Shown: positions 23,653 through 32,660, counted from the first letter of the stretch. The stretch: 46,180 nucleotides of DNA from Colimorpha_A sp045540115 (GCA_045540115.1 JAZQGR010000107.1:1-46180); one strand, 5' to 3'. Numbers and translations: made by a program. The notes: generated from the sequence alone by a model not told the origin.

Positions 23653-24504
23653 TCATACTGATCTCAAGGAATATACCGACACGCTCTCGCCGTCCTTTCC
23701 GTAGCCGTCGAGAGTTCCTTCAAGCCCGAACCCAAGACGGGTAAGAGAACGGCTGAGATACGAGCGCTTACTCGGAACATATAACGAAACAACGTTAGAT
23801 CCGAGCTTGTTACAGGCATATTCGTACGCGCTCTCTACAAGCTCTGAAAAGTATCCGCAGGAGCGGTATTCGGGAAGTATCCCAAGCTCGACTCTTACGC
23901 GACTTCCGCTATGTCCGTCGGGAAAAATCACAAGTGCGCCGATAAGCTCACCGCTTCCCTTTCTCGTAACAGCGTAAAAGTGCGGCCCGGCTTTAAGATA
24001 TTCGTAAAGCGTCTCGCCGTTTTCAAACGAGATAAGCGCGCATTCCTTATAAAACGGATCATCAAAAAGCAAAAGAAGCTTTTCGATATCGGCTTTGAGG
24101 ACCGTCCTTACCGTCAGCCTTCGCGAATGGAAAACGTTTCTTGCTCTCGGCAACCGAAGCACAGTCTTCCCGACCTTGGAGTCAAGAGCGTTTCGTTCCT
24201 TCCTGATCTGATAAATTACAGATGCAAGCTTTCTTTCGGCACGGTTATTGAACGCTTCACCCGTCAGGCGCATTCGGTAGCAACCGTCCAAAAGAAGCTT
24301 TACCTCCTTCGAGCGCATCAGCGCCTTGTCGAGCTCACTCGCCTTGACCTTGATATCCTTGGCGTCGTCCGCACAAATGACAGCATACGCCATTCCGTAC
24401 GACGCGCGGACAAATTGATCGTAAAGCGAACTATCTCTTTTGGCTTCTTCAAAACGAGATGCATTCTCGGCAAATTCGATTACAGCCTCAACAAGCTTTT
24501 TCAT
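23653..24504 (-). CDS. GNAT acetyltransferase with N-terminal helical domain
   Basis: A 283-residue protein. Residues 1 to about 120 are helical and unrecognised. Residues about 125-283 are a GNAT domain: ALVIFPDGHSG, VELGILPEYRSCGYFSELVE with the acetyl-CoA binding loop (R-S-C-G-Y), then YVPSKRSYLSRSLTRLGFGL. It probably transfers an acyl group to an amine or protein; target unknown. Translation overlaps the tcdA stop by 4 bp (ATGA), so the two are co-expressed from the consensus promoter upstream of tcdA. Confidence 0.82.
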   Translation of the reverse strand: MKKLVEAVIEFAENASRFEEAKRDSSLYDQFVRASYGMAYAVICADDAKDIKVKASELDKALMRSKEVKLLLDGCYRMRLTGEAFNNRAERKLASVIYQIRKERNALDSKVGKTVLRLPRARNVFHSRRLTVRTVLKADIEKLLLLFDDPFYKECALISFENGETLYEYLKAGPHFYAVTRKGSGELIGALVIFPDGHSGSRVRVELGILPEYRSCGYFSELVESAYEYACNKLGSNVVSLYVPSKRSYLSRSLTRLGFGLEGTLDGYGKDGESVSVYSLRSV

Positions 24505-25187
24505 TTTATAAGCTCTCTTACAACGTAGCCCGCCATCATAAGCCCCGCGCTTGACGGCACAAAGGAAATTGAAGCGGGAACACGTTCGCCGGTCCTTACA
24601 GGCTCCTCCGTGCTGAAAAGAACGGGGAGTGCCGTTATGCCCATATTCTTTAGTTCGCGTCTCATAACGCGCGCAAGAGGACAGACCGAGGTATTTTTTA
24701 TATCGGTTATCTGAAATTTAGAGGGATCGAGCTTGTTTCCTGTTCCCATCGAGGAAATGATCTTGACGCTGTTTTCGGTCGCCCACCTGATAATCAGAAG
24801 CTTTGAGGAAACTGTGTCAATACAATCAATAATAAAATCGGGGCAGTACTTATCAAGAAGCTCGTCGCAGTTGGTTTTATCAACGAATACCCGCTCGAAA
24901 AAAACTTGACACTCGGGGTTAATGACAAGTGCGCGATTTGCCATTATCTCAGCCTTGTCCTGTCCGACAGTCGTCGTATCGGCGATAAGCTGACGGTTTA
25001 TATTCGTCACCGATACAGTATCGCCGTCGACGAATATAACCCTACCGACGCCCGCGCGAACGATTGCCTCCGATGCAAACGATCCCACGCCGCCTATACC
25101 GAATATCATAACCGATGCGTTCTTCAGTTTTTCAGTAGCATCCTTGCCAATAAGTGCGCATTGTCTATTTAGCCAATTTTCCGCCAT
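24501..25187 (-). CDS. tcdA: tRNA threonylcarbamoyladenosine dehydratase (TcdA/CsdL)
   Basis: A 228-229-residue E1-like (ThiF/MoeB) enzyme. Nucleotide-binding GIGGVGSFASEAIVRAG, the acidic strand VDGDTVSVTNINRQL, and DCIDTVSSKLLIIR are typical. In the TcdA branch it converts t6A37 of tRNA to its cyclic form using ATP. The CxxC zinc pair of ThiF/MoeB is absent, which fits TcdA. ATG 25187 is preferred over 25190, as GGAGG lies only 2 nt from the latter. Confidence 0.88.
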   Translation of the reverse strand: MAENWLNRQCALIGKDATEKLKNASVMIFGIGGVGSFASEAIVRAGVGRVIFVDGDTVSVTNINRQLIADTTTVGQDKAEIMANRALVINPECQVFFERVFVDKTNCDELLDKYCPDFIIDCIDTVSSKLLIIRWATENSVKIISSMGTGNKLDPSKFQITDIKNTSVCPLARVMRRELKNMGITALPVLFSTEEPVRTGERVPASISFVPSSAGLMMAGYVVRELIK

Positions 25188-25215
25188 CATTTCCTCCGAA
25201 AAAGGTTATAAAAAT

Positions 25216-25244
25216 ATTATATATCATTCCTTCTGATCTGTCAA
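25216..25244 (-). promoter_or_regulatory. Consensus promoter of tcdA-GNAT
   Basis: Minus strand TTGACA (25239-25244), 17-bp spacer, TATAAT (25216-25221). Confidence 0.8.
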
Positions 25245-25340
25245 ACCCATTTTTTCGGTGCAAAACTGTCAATAAATCCCCGCTTCCGATGATATTTTTT
25301 CAATAAAATAAAATAATTTAAGAAAATTCGTTTTTAGTAC

Positions 25341-25369
25341 TTGCATTATTGGAAAAAGTATGATACAAT
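25341..25369 (+). promoter_or_regulatory. Promoter of secG
   Basis: TTGCAT (25341-25346), 17-bp spacer, TACAAT (25364-25369). The leader that follows (about 25390-25425) can fold as a hairpin, CCGCC pairing with GGCGG, upstream of the AGGAGG site. No known riboswitch is recognised. Confidence 0.65.
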
Positions 25370-25441
25370 AGATAAGCTTGTAAAACAGATACGCCGCCGA
25401 AGGACGCAAAAGCGCAGGCGGTTTTCAGGAGGATAAAATAA

Positions 25442-25834
25442 ATGGCTACATTCATAGGTATAGTTCTCATCATCGCGGCAGTATTTCTCATAATCGCCGT
25501 TCTCTTCCAGTCGGGTAAAGAAAAGGGTATGTCCGGTGCTATCGGCGGTGCTTCCTCTTCCGATACTTATTACGGAAAGAATAAGGCAAACGACCGCGAT
25601 TACATTCTCAATAAGCTTACAATCATCGTTTCTATCGTATTCGCTGTTCTCGTAATCATCTCCTTTGTTATTCAGGACGACGGACTTATCAAGACCAGCT
25701 ATAACGACTTTGTAAACGGTATGAAGGATCAGACTACTACCGAGGTAACAACCGACGGAAACACCACCGCGGGTGATACTACTACCCCTGAAACTACTAC
25801 CGCTGCCGATACTACTACCGGCGACGCGCAGTAA
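25442..25834 (+). CDS. secG: Preprotein translocase subunit SecG with threonine-rich tail
   Basis: A 130-residue membrane protein. Transmembrane segment 1 (about 3-24), a cytoplasmic loop with GKEKGMSGAIGGASSSDTYYGKNK, and segment 2 (about 58-78) are the SecG plan; SecG assists SecYEG protein export. The C-terminus after residue 95 is an unusual Thr/Glu/Gly/Asp-rich extension (TTTEVTTDGNTTAGDTTTPE). Ordinary SecG ends soon after the second span at about 75-80 residues. Strong AGGAGG site and own promoter and terminator. Confidence 0.9.
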   Translation: MATFIGIVLIIAAVFLIIAVLFQSGKEKGMSGAIGGASSSDTYYGKNKANDRDYILNKLTIIVSIVFAVLVIISFVIQDDGLIKTSYNDFVNGMKDQTTTEVTTDGNTTAGDTTTPETTTAADTTTGDAQ

Positions 25835-25886
25835 TTAAAACGACATCCGCTAATATATCTGCGGCGTCAAGATCTAATACTGATTT

Positions 25887-25914
25887 AAAAGCGCCTCGTT
25901 TTCGAGGCGCTTTT
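25887..25914 (+). terminator. Terminator after secG
   Basis: AAAAGCGCCTCG - TTTT - CGAGGCGCTTTT: an 8-bp G+C-rich stem extended by A/T pairs with a T-tract. Confidence 0.88.
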
Positions 25915-25947
25915 GCGTTATAAACCCAAGCCATTCAGGAGGCAAAT

Positions 25948-28119
25948 ATGATTAAACTTGAAAAAGACGGCGTCTTTCTTCTTAACGGAGAAAGCTTCAC
26001 AAAGGAATGCCCCGTTTCAAAAGACGAGGCAAGAAAAGGAACGATAGCATATTCTATCCTCACTTCTCATAACACCTCAGGAAACGATAAGGACTTAAAG
26101 ATCCGCTTCGACGCGATGGCGTCACACGACATAACCTACGTCGGAATTATCCAGACAGCAAGAGCAAGCGGACTTACCTCATTCCCGCTTCCCTACGTCC
26201 TTACAAACTGCCATAACAGCCTTTGTGCCGTCGGCGGTACGATAAACGAGGACGACCATCTTTTCGGTCTCTCCGCGGCTAAAAAGTACGGCGGTATCTA
26301 CGTTCCCGCACATCAGTCGGTAATTCATTCTTATATGAGAGAAACGATGAGCGGGTGCGGAAAAATGATACTCGGCTCCGATAGCCATACTCGCTACGGC
26401 GCACTCGGAACTATGGCAATAGGCGAGGGCGGCCCCGAGCTCGTAAAGCAGCTTCTTAAAAAGACTTACGATATTCCGATGCCCGAGGTCGTTGCGATCA
26501 ACCTTGTAGGCGCTCCGAAAAAGGGCGTCGGACCTCACGACGTTGCCATCGCCCTTATCGGTGCGGTATTCTCGTCGGGCTTCGTTAAGAATAAGGTCCT
26601 CGAGTTCGTCGGTGAGGGAGTAAAAAATCTCCCGATCGAGTTCCGTAACGGCATCGACGTTATGACGACCGAGACGACCTGTCTTTCTTCCATCTGGGTA
26701 ACCGACGAAAAGACTAAGGAATACTTCGAAAAACACGGACGCCCCGAGGCATTCAAGGAGCTTAAGCCCGCGCCCGTCGCTTATTATGATTCTATGGTTA
26801 CTGTTGACCTTAGCAAGATAGAAAGCATGATCGCCCTTCCCTTCCATCCCGGAAACGCAGTAACGATAAACGAGCTAAAGGCAGATCCCAAGGGCGTGCT
26901 TGAGCGCTTTGGTCTTAGCGAGCTTTTATCGAAGATTGACGAAAACGGAAATATCCGCGTCGAGCAGGGCGTAATTGCAGGATGTGCGGGCGGTATATAC
27001 GATAATCTCGTAGCGGCTGCCGACATTCTGCGCGGAAAGAGCATCGGTAACGGCGAGTTTGCCCTCTCCGCTTACCCTGCTTCTCAACCCGTTATGACTC
27101 AGCTTATGAAGGAAGGCACCGCGTCCGACCTGCTTGGAAGCGGCGTAACTCTCCGCACGGCATTCTGCGGTCCCTGCTTCGGTGCAGGCGATGTTCCCGC
27201 AAACGGATGCCTCTCAATCCGTCATTCTACACGTAACTTCCCGAACCGCGAGGGCTCAAAGCCCGGTAATAATCAGAGTGCCTACGTTGCTCTCATGGAC
27301 GCGCGTTCGATCGCCGCAACTGCGGCAAACGGCGGTATTCTTACAGCCGCAACCGACCTTGATATCGACTATACCGAGCCGAACTACGTTTACGACGACT
27401 CCGCATATAAGAGCCGCGTATACTACGGCTTCGGCAATGCAGATCCGACAGTTGAGCTCCGCTTCGGTCCTAATATCGCAGACTGGCCGAATATGCCCGC
27501 GCTTGGCGATAACATCTTAATGAAGGTCTGCTCCTACATAACCGACGCTGTCACAACGACCGACGAGCTTATCCCCTCAGGCGAGACCTCATCCTACCGT
27601 TCGAATCCGCTCAAGCTCGCTGAATTTGCCCTCTCGCGTAAGGATCCCGAGTACGTTTCCCGCGCAAAGGCAACGGTAAGCGAAAAGCCGAGCGATACCG
27701 TTATCGCGGCAGTTAACGAGCTGACGGGCGAAAATGAGCTTCCCCAGATCGGAAGCGTCATATACGCAAGAAAGCCCGGTGACGGCTCTGCCCGCGAGCA
27801 GGCGGCGTCCTGCCAGAGAGTTCTCGGCGGTTCGGCAAATATCGCTCTCGAATACGCGACCAAGCGCTACCGCTCAAATCTCATAAACTGGGGTATGCTG
27901 CCCTTCCTCTCCGAGACCGAGCCTGATTTTGAGGTTGGTGACTACATTCTCGTTCTCGGTGTCAAGGACGCGATAATAAACAAGACAGACGTCTTTAACG
28001 CCTACATCATCAAGGAAAACGGCAAAAAGAAGCCGCTTACTCTTACCGTCTCGAATATGACCGACGATGAAAGAAAGATCATCCTCGACGGATGTCTTAT
28101 AAACTATTACAGAAACTGA
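25948..28119 (+). CDS. Aconitase-family hydratase (YbhJ-like)
   Basis: A 723-residue 4Fe-4S dehydratase-fold protein. The three cluster cysteines are C346 (AGCAGG), C407 and C410 (FCGPCFG), spaced 61 and 3 residues apart as in aconitase (63 and 3). GSDSHTRYGALGTMAIGEGG is the family substrate-loop motif. The last quarter (SREQAASCQRVLGG, ATKRYRSNLINWGMLPF) is the swivel domain, including the conserved R-S-N. The length suits the E. coli YbhJ/hydratase branch, not AcnA. It probably isomerises or dehydrates a hydroxy acid that is not citrate. RBS AGGAGG; 13 bp before the TIM-barrel isomerase gene, so likely coupled. Confidence 0.85.
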   Translation: MIKLEKDGVFLLNGESFTKECPVSKDEARKGTIAYSILTSHNTSGNDKDLKIRFDAMASHDITYVGIIQTARASGLTSFPLPYVLTNCHNSLCAVGGTINEDDHLFGLSAAKKYGGIYVPAHQSVIHSYMRETMSGCGKMILGSDSHTRYGALGTMAIGEGGPELVKQLLKKTYDIPMPEVVAINLVGAPKKGVGPHDVAIALIGAVFSSGFVKNKVLEFVGEGVKNLPIEFRNGIDVMTTETTCLSSIWVTDEKTKEYFEKHGRPEAFKELKPAPVAYYDSMVTVDLSKIESMIALPFHPGNAVTINELKADPKGVLERFGLSELLSKIDENGNIRVEQGVIAGCAGGIYDNLVAAADILRGKSIGNGEFALSAYPASQPVMTQLMKEGTASDLLGSGVTLRTAFCGPCFGAGDVPANGCLSIRHSTRNFPNREGSKPGNNQSAYVALMDARSIAATAANGGILTAATDLDIDYTEPNYVYDDSAYKSRVYYGFGNADPTVELRFGPNIADWPNMPALGDNILMKVCSYITDAVTTTDELIPSGETSSYRSNPLKLAEFALSRKDPEYVSRAKATVSEKPSDTVIAAVNELTGENELPQIGSVIYARKPGDGSAREQAASCQRVLGGSANIALEYATKRYRSNLINWGMLPFLSETEPDFEVGDYILVLGVKDAIINKTDVFNAYIIKENGKKKPLTLTVSNMTDDERKIILDGCLINYYRN

Positions 28120-28132
28120 AAGGAATTATTCT

Positions 28133-28957
28133 ATGAAACTCGGAGTTCTCGTAAATCTAAACGACGGAAACGGCATTGAAGAAAAGATCAAAGCTGTAAA
28201 GGACATGGGCTTCACGTCCTGCCAGATCTGCTGCTGGGATATGAACGCATATACCGATGAAAACGTAGAAAAGATACAGAATGCGCTTAATGAAAACGGC
28301 GTTACCATCTCCACCCTCTGGTGCGGCTGGAGAGGAAAGGCGGCTTGGAACTTCTACGAGGGACAGAATACCCTCGGACTCGTCCCCAACACCCTTCGCG
28401 AGGAAAGAACCGAGGATCTCCTCCGTGGCTCCGACTTCGGTAAGAAGCTCGGCGTTACGCAGATCGCAACCCACGTTGGCTTCCTCCCCGAAAACCCGAT
28501 GTCGGAAACCTATACTGAGATCGTTGAGCTTCTCCGTAAAATCGCTTCTCACTGTCAGGAAAACGGACAGTATTTCCTCTTCGAGACAGGTCAGGAGACC
28601 CCTGTTACCCTTCGCAGAACGATCGAGGATATAGGTCTGCCCAACCTCGGAATCAACCTTGACCCCGCAAACCTTATCCTCTACGGTAAGGCAAATCCCG
28701 TTGATGCTCTCGACACCTTCGGTCAGTACGTTAGAGACATTCACGGCAAGGACGGATGCTACCCGACAAACGGTAGAAATCTCGGAAAGGAAACGCCCCT
28801 CGGCGAAGGTAAGGTCAATTACCCTGCATTTATCGCCCGTCTCAAGGAGATCGGCTACGACGGTCCTATAACCATCGAGCGTGAGATCTCGGGTGAGCAG
28901 CAGACAAAGGACATCCTCATGGCAAAGAAAATGCTCGAGGAGCTTATCGCCCGCTGA
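28133..28957 (+). CDS. Sugar phosphate isomerase/epimerase (AP endonuclease 2-like TIM barrel)
   Basis: A 274-residue single-domain barrel of the xylose-isomerase-like family. FTSCQICCWDMNAY at strand 1, IATHVGFLP, FLFETGQETP with the metal-binding E, NLGINLDPANL, DIHGKDG and the final GYDGPITIERE are the metal/substrate positions of this family (epimerases such as DTE, IolE/IolI, hydroxypyruvate isomerases). Follows the hydratase gene by 13 bp, so both may act on one sugar-acid. True substrate not determinable. Confidence 0.85.
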   Translation: MKLGVLVNLNDGNGIEEKIKAVKDMGFTSCQICCWDMNAYTDENVEKIQNALNENGVTISTLWCGWRGKAAWNFYEGQNTLGLVPNTLREERTEDLLRGSDFGKKLGVTQIATHVGFLPENPMSETYTEIVELLRKIASHCQENGQYFLFETGQETPVTLRRTIEDIGLPNLGINLDPANLILYGKANPVDALDTFGQYVRDIHGKDGCYPTNGRNLGKETPLGEGKVNYPAFIARLKEIGYDGPITIEREISGEQQTKDILMAKKMLEELIAR

Positions 28958-28976
28958 TTAAAGAGGCAAGCTGACA

Positions 28977-29255
28977 TTGGATATAATCTTTGAAATACTG
29001 ATTGAGATATACATGGAGCTGATGATGCTCGTAGTGCCGGAGGAAAAGGCGACGAAAAAGCGCTACCGCGTGCTCGCTGCTATTATCGCGCTTATAGGCA
29101 TAGCGGCAACAATAGCTTCATTGGTTTACGGGTTATACCTTATAATCGATAATGATAATCTGCTCGGCATAATACCGATCGCCGTAGCGGTAATTCTATC
29201 AATCTCGCAGATCACCGCGGGAATCGTCATCCGCTTATCGAAGAAAGGAAAATGA
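28977..29255 (+). CDS. Small two-span membrane protein
   Basis: A 92-residue protein with an acidic amphipathic start (MDIIFEILIEIYMELMMLVV), then a hydrophobic span at about 32-57 and a second at about 62-83, and a basic end (RLSKKGK). TTG start is proposed because AAAGAGG lies at the right distance and the next ATG (29010) has no ribosome site. One base separates it from the GAF gene, so it is probably in the same transcript. Not recognised. Confidence 0.6.
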   Translation: MDIIFEILIEIYMELMMLVVPEEKATKKRYRVLAAIIALIGIAATIASLVYGLYLIIDNDNLLGIIPIAVAVILSISQITAGIVIRLSKKGK

Positions 29256-29256
29256 A

Positions 29257-29715
29257 ATGACATTCGATAACATTAAAAGAAATATTCTTCTCATGTCCGA
29301 GGGCGTTGAATACGAAATATCTGCCCTCTCGAACATAGCCGCTTATATTTACGATAATATGATCGACGTAAATTGGGTGGGCTTCTACCTTCTCCGCGAC
29401 GGCAAGCTGATCCTCGGACCGTTTAAAGGCAAGCCCGCCTGCACCGAGATCGAGCTTGGTCACGGCGTCTGCGGCAGATCCGCAAAGGCAGACGAGCCGA
29501 TCGTCGTTCCGAACGTTCACAAATACGGCGACTATATCTCCTGCGACCCCGAAACAATGAGTGAGATCGTCTACCCGATATACAAAAACGGCAAGCTCTA
29601 CGGTGTCCTCGACATCGACAGCGCGACCGTCGACCGCTTCCACGGTCAGAACAGCGAGGGACTCGTTGAGGTCGCGTTCGGCATCAGCATGATCCTCGAC
29701 AAAACAAAGGCATAA
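29257..29715 (+). CDS. msrC: Free methionine-(R)-sulfoxide reductase (GAF domain)
   Basis: A 152-residue single GAF domain. NWVGFYLL, PACTEIELGHGVCGRS (C62 and C72) and YISCDPETMSEIVYPI (C96) supply the three cysteines at the spacing of E. coli MsrC. It reduces free Met-R-O in the cytoplasm with thioredoxin. Overlapping/adjacent small membrane gene upstream. The terminator at 29728-29762 ends the transcript. Confidence 0.9.
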   Translation: MTFDNIKRNILLMSEGVEYEISALSNIAAYIYDNMIDVNWVGFYLLRDGKLILGPFKGKPACTEIELGHGVCGRSAKADEPIVVPNVHKYGDYISCDPETMSEIVYPIYKNGKLYGVLDIDSATVDRFHGQNSEGLVEVAFGISMILDKTKA

Positions 29716-29727
29716 TTTAGCTTCTAT

Positions 29728-29762
29728 CGGCGCACTTGTTATAAAGCAGGTGCGCCGTTTTA
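29728..29762 (+). terminator. Terminator after msrC
   Basis: CGGCGCAC ... GTGCGCCG with a T-tract. Confidence 0.8.
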
Positions 29763-29779
29763 ATTCAGCGCTTTCTGTC

Positions 29780-29808
29780 AAGACAAATAAATAACCCCGT
29801 GCTATAAT
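29780..29808 (+). promoter_or_regulatory. Promoter of the AraC-type regulator
   Basis: AAGACA (29780-29785; moderate), 17-bp spacer, TATAAT (29803-29808). Confidence 0.5.
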
Positions 29809-29860
29809 GGTATCACAAACAGACAGCTGAACGTTTGAATCAAAAACAGGAGGGCTATTT

Positions 29861-31093
29861 ATGGAAAATAGCGAGCTTATCACAAAAGCACTCAACTATA
29901 TAAGATCCGAGAACAGGAAAAGTGATATCACCATTGATGATGTAGCGACCCATGCAGGCTTTTCTACGGATTACTTCAATCGTATTTTCTTTGCGCATAC
30001 AGGATTCAATATTATGGAATACGTCCGCTTCAGCCGTCTAAAAAAGGCTGCTCATCTTTTGAGAGGAACGAATAATGATATCCTTGATATTGCTTTGGAT
30101 TGCGGTTATGAAGCACACGAAAGCTTTTCAAGAGCCTTTAAAAATCAATACGGTATGTCTCCGAGTGAATACAGAAAGAAGTATGAAAAGGTAGAAGCGT
30201 ATTACGGTGATTTTTATAACGACACAATAGGTGCAAGGCTCTTGCATGAATTCAAGGACTTCAAGGTTGCTGATAGCGATGAAGTCATTGATTATCTGCT
30301 CGAAACCGATGCGCTTCGCTATGGGTATATTGCCGTTTGCTTCCGTGTCAACGGCGGCGCAGCACTATACAACGGTGAAGATTTCAGAGACGGATTCGTT
30401 TGGTTTACCGAATGGGATAATCGCTTTGAAGGAGAGATAATCTGCGACGATTGGAATAAAATTGCCGAATATAAAAAGGTCTTTTCAGATAAGCGCTTTG
30501 ATATGGTTCTGTACACTTTAGAATCCGACGAAGAAATTAAACACGAATTTTCAAAGCGCGGTGTAACGATTGGTAATATAAATCGCCGCCAAAGCAATGT
30601 CTATACGGGCGAGCCTTATGTACTCACTCCCATAGAGAATATTACCATGCGGCTTATCAAATATGAGGACGTTGATCTTGTTGAAAAATTCTATTCGGAA
30701 AGATATCCTAATAGGGGAAGTAATTCTCCAAGGTTAAAGTATTTGAAGCACGAACTACACCAAAGAGATGTGATCGGCAATACCGAACACTCTGTATTCA
30801 TATTCGGCATATTCAATGGCAATCGTTTGATCGGAGTTAGTGACGGTGGCTTACAGAACGCTCACGGATTTGTTATAAACAACTGTGTAGTAACTTCCGT
30901 TTTGCATGAATATGAAACAGAGGAACTTTATCAATACGCTTTCAAATTTGTCACCAATGCTGCTCTTGAAAAAGGTGCGTTGCCTGTTGACGATACGCAG
31001 ACACCCAATACGCCGGACAAAAGCAGAAGCGGTGCTTTTAATTCCACAGACCTTGGCTATCAAACCATTACAAACGTCTGTATTCTGAAATAA
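29861..31093 (+). CDS. AraC-family regulator with C-terminal GNAT-like domain
   Basis: A 410-residue protein. Unusually, the AraC two-HTH domain is N-terminal (about 1-105: ITIDDVATHAGFSTDYFNRI and DILDIALDCGYEAHESFSRA, then YGMSPSEYRKKY). The middle (about 110-245) is an unrecognised domain. The C-terminal 140 residues look like a GNAT domain (HSVFIFGIFNGNRLIGVSDG, and VTNAALEKGALPVDDTQTP before a final strand). AT-rich compared with its neighbours. RBS AGGAGG. It may sense a ligand via the tail or acetylate it. Alone in its transcript, bounded by terminators on both sides. Confidence 0.8.
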   Translation: MENSELITKALNYIRSENRKSDITIDDVATHAGFSTDYFNRIFFAHTGFNIMEYVRFSRLKKAAHLLRGTNNDILDIALDCGYEAHESFSRAFKNQYGMSPSEYRKKYEKVEAYYGDFYNDTIGARLLHEFKDFKVADSDEVIDYLLETDALRYGYIAVCFRVNGGAALYNGEDFRDGFVWFTEWDNRFEGEIICDDWNKIAEYKKVFSDKRFDMVLYTLESDEEIKHEFSKRGVTIGNINRRQSNVYTGEPYVLTPIENITMRLIKYEDVDLVEKFYSERYPNRGSNSPRLKYLKHELHQRDVIGNTEHSVFIFGIFNGNRLIGVSDGGLQNAHGFVINNCVVTSVLHEYETEELYQYAFKFVTNAALEKGALPVDDTQTPNTPDKSRSGAFNSTDLGYQTITNVCILK

Positions 31094-31131
31094 CCCATGC
31101 CCCGCACTACGCGGAGTTTTGTTCGGAGCGT

Positions 31132-31166
31132 AAAAAAGGACAGAGATAAAAACTCTGTCCTTTTTG
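31132..31166. terminator. Terminator between AraC gene and phosphomutase
   Basis: AAAAAGGACAGAG ... CTCTGTCCTTTTT palindrome, loop ATAAAAA; suited to both strands. Confidence 0.85.
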
Positions 31167-31186
31167 TATATTCAGGGAGCTATTTG

Positions 31187-32608
31187 TTATTTTACAAAGC
31201 TCTTCATTTCATTTATAAGCTCGTTCGCCTTTTCCGACGTGCTCGATTCGGCAAATATACGAAGAAGCGGCTCGGTACCCGAGAAACGGCAGATGACGAA
31301 CGAACCGTCCTTGAAATATAGCTTACAGCCGTCCTCGTAATTTACGCGGTCAAGCTCAAATCCGTCAAAGGTCGGCAGAAGCTTATCTTCCATAAGCATT
31401 TTGTTGATGCGCGTCTTATCCGACGGCTCGAAGACAAAGTTGCCCTCTTCCATGACGAACTTACCGTACTTATCCTCAAGCTCAGCCCAGAGCTCCTTCG
31501 GAGTCTTGCCCGTCGCGCAGACCATTTCGACGAAAAGTGCGGCGGCGTAGATCGAGTCCTTACCGAATATGTGTCCACGCACAGTTAGACCGCCCGAGGA
31601 TTCTCCGCCAAGCACCGCATCGGTCTCGTCAAGCTTTGAGGATATATACTTGAAGCCGACGGGAACCTCGTAACAGGTTTCTCCGAACGACTTTGCAACC
31701 GCATCAAGCATGTGAGTCGTCGCAAGATTACGGACGACAGGACCCTTCCAGCCACGGTATTCGTGCAGATAATAGTAAAGCATTACAAGTATCTGATTTG
31801 CCGAAATATAGGTGCCGTCGGAATCAACGATTCCGAGACGGTCTCCATCTCCGTCGACGGCGATTCCGAGGTCGTACTTTTCCTTCGTAACTCTACCGAT
31901 AAGCGAGCCGAGCTGTTTAAGTCCCGGTGCAGGAAGCTTTCCGCCGAAAAATGCGTCCTTATTTGAATCCATAAGGTCGACGGTGCAACGCGCTGTATAA
32001 AGGACAGACATCATCGGAAACGTTGCAGATCCGTGCATCGGATCAAAAAGAATACGAACACCCGAGCTTTTGATCTTTTCTACGTCGAGGTTTGAAAGGA
32101 TCGAGTCAATAAAGTCGTTGAACGGAGTCTTGAGCGTTTTTATCATATCGTTTTCAAGCGCAGTATCGAAGGCGATCGACTTTGGCTCCGCCTTCGCAAT
32201 CAGCTCCTCAAGGCGCTTGGTACATTCGACAGATGCGTCGCGTCCTTCCTCAACAATAAGCTTGATTCCGTTATATTCCGCAGGATTATGGCTTGCGGTA
32301 ACCTCAATACCGTAATGCAGGCACTCGTGCTTGACGGTAAACATTACAAGAGGCGTCGGCGCGCTTCGGTTCATAAACCAAACCTTGATTCCGTTTGCCG
32401 TCAGCACCTCGACGATCCAACGTGCCGCGCTTTCCGAAAGGAATCTTCTGTCATATCCGATCATAACAGGCAGTTCGGTCTTACCTTCTTCCGCCATAAG
32501 GTCGCAGATTCCCTGCGCTACGCGCTCGATATTCTCTCGTGTGAACTCGTCACCGATTATTGCTCGCCAGCCGCCCGTGCCGAAGCGTATATCAGTTTTA
32601 CTCATCAT
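31187..32608 (-). CDS. Phosphoglucomutase/phosphomannomutase family protein
   Basis: A 473-residue alpha-D-phosphohexomutase with the four family signatures: FGTGGWRA near the start, catalytic S106 in TASHNPAEYNG, metal loop DGDGDRLGIVD, sugar loop GGESSGG and phosphate loop CRFSGTEPLLRI. It interconverts hexose 1- and 6-phosphates for cell-surface and nucleotide-sugar synthesis. ATG 32608 (TAGGAGA 5 nt upstream) or 32605. It follows pduL, separated by a small hairpin, and may be in part co-transcribed. Confidence 0.92.
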   Translation of the reverse strand: MMSKTDIRFGTGGWRAIIGDEFTRENIERVAQGICDLMAEEGKTELPVMIGYDRRFLSESAARWIVEVLTANGIKVWFMNRSAPTPLVMFTVKHECLHYGIEVTASHNPAEYNGIKLIVEEGRDASVECTKRLEELIAKAEPKSIAFDTALENDMIKTLKTPFNDFIDSILSNLDVEKIKSSGVRILFDPMHGSATFPMMSVLYTARCTVDLMDSNKDAFFGGKLPAPGLKQLGSLIGRVTKEKYDLGIAVDGDGDRLGIVDSDGTYISANQILVMLYYYLHEYRGWKGPVVRNLATTHMLDAVAKSFGETCYEVPVGFKYISSKLDETDAVLGGESSGGLTVRGHIFGKDSIYAAALFVEMVCATGKTPKELWAELEDKYGKFVMEEGNFVFEPSDKTRINKMLMEDKLLPTFDGFELDRVNYEDGCKLYFKDGSFVICRFSGTEPLLRIFAESSTSEKANELINEMKSFVK

Positions 32609-32623
32609 TCAGTCTCCTAAATA

Positions 32624-32652
32624 ACAAGGACACCGCAGTCGCGGCGTCCTCT
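32624..32652 (-). terminator. Hairpin between pduL and phosphomutase
   Basis: AGGACACCGC / GCGGCGTCCT with AGTC loop, one mismatch, and a T-rich tail on the minus strand. Probable (partial) terminator of pduL. Confidence 0.5.
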
Positions 32653-32660
32653 GCGTTAAA

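Noticed and set aside
25390..25425. Hairpin leader of secG as a c-di-GMP riboswitch
   Set aside because: A short GGACGCAAAAGC segment recalls one strand of that aptamer, but the partner conserved elements are missing and the leader is too short.
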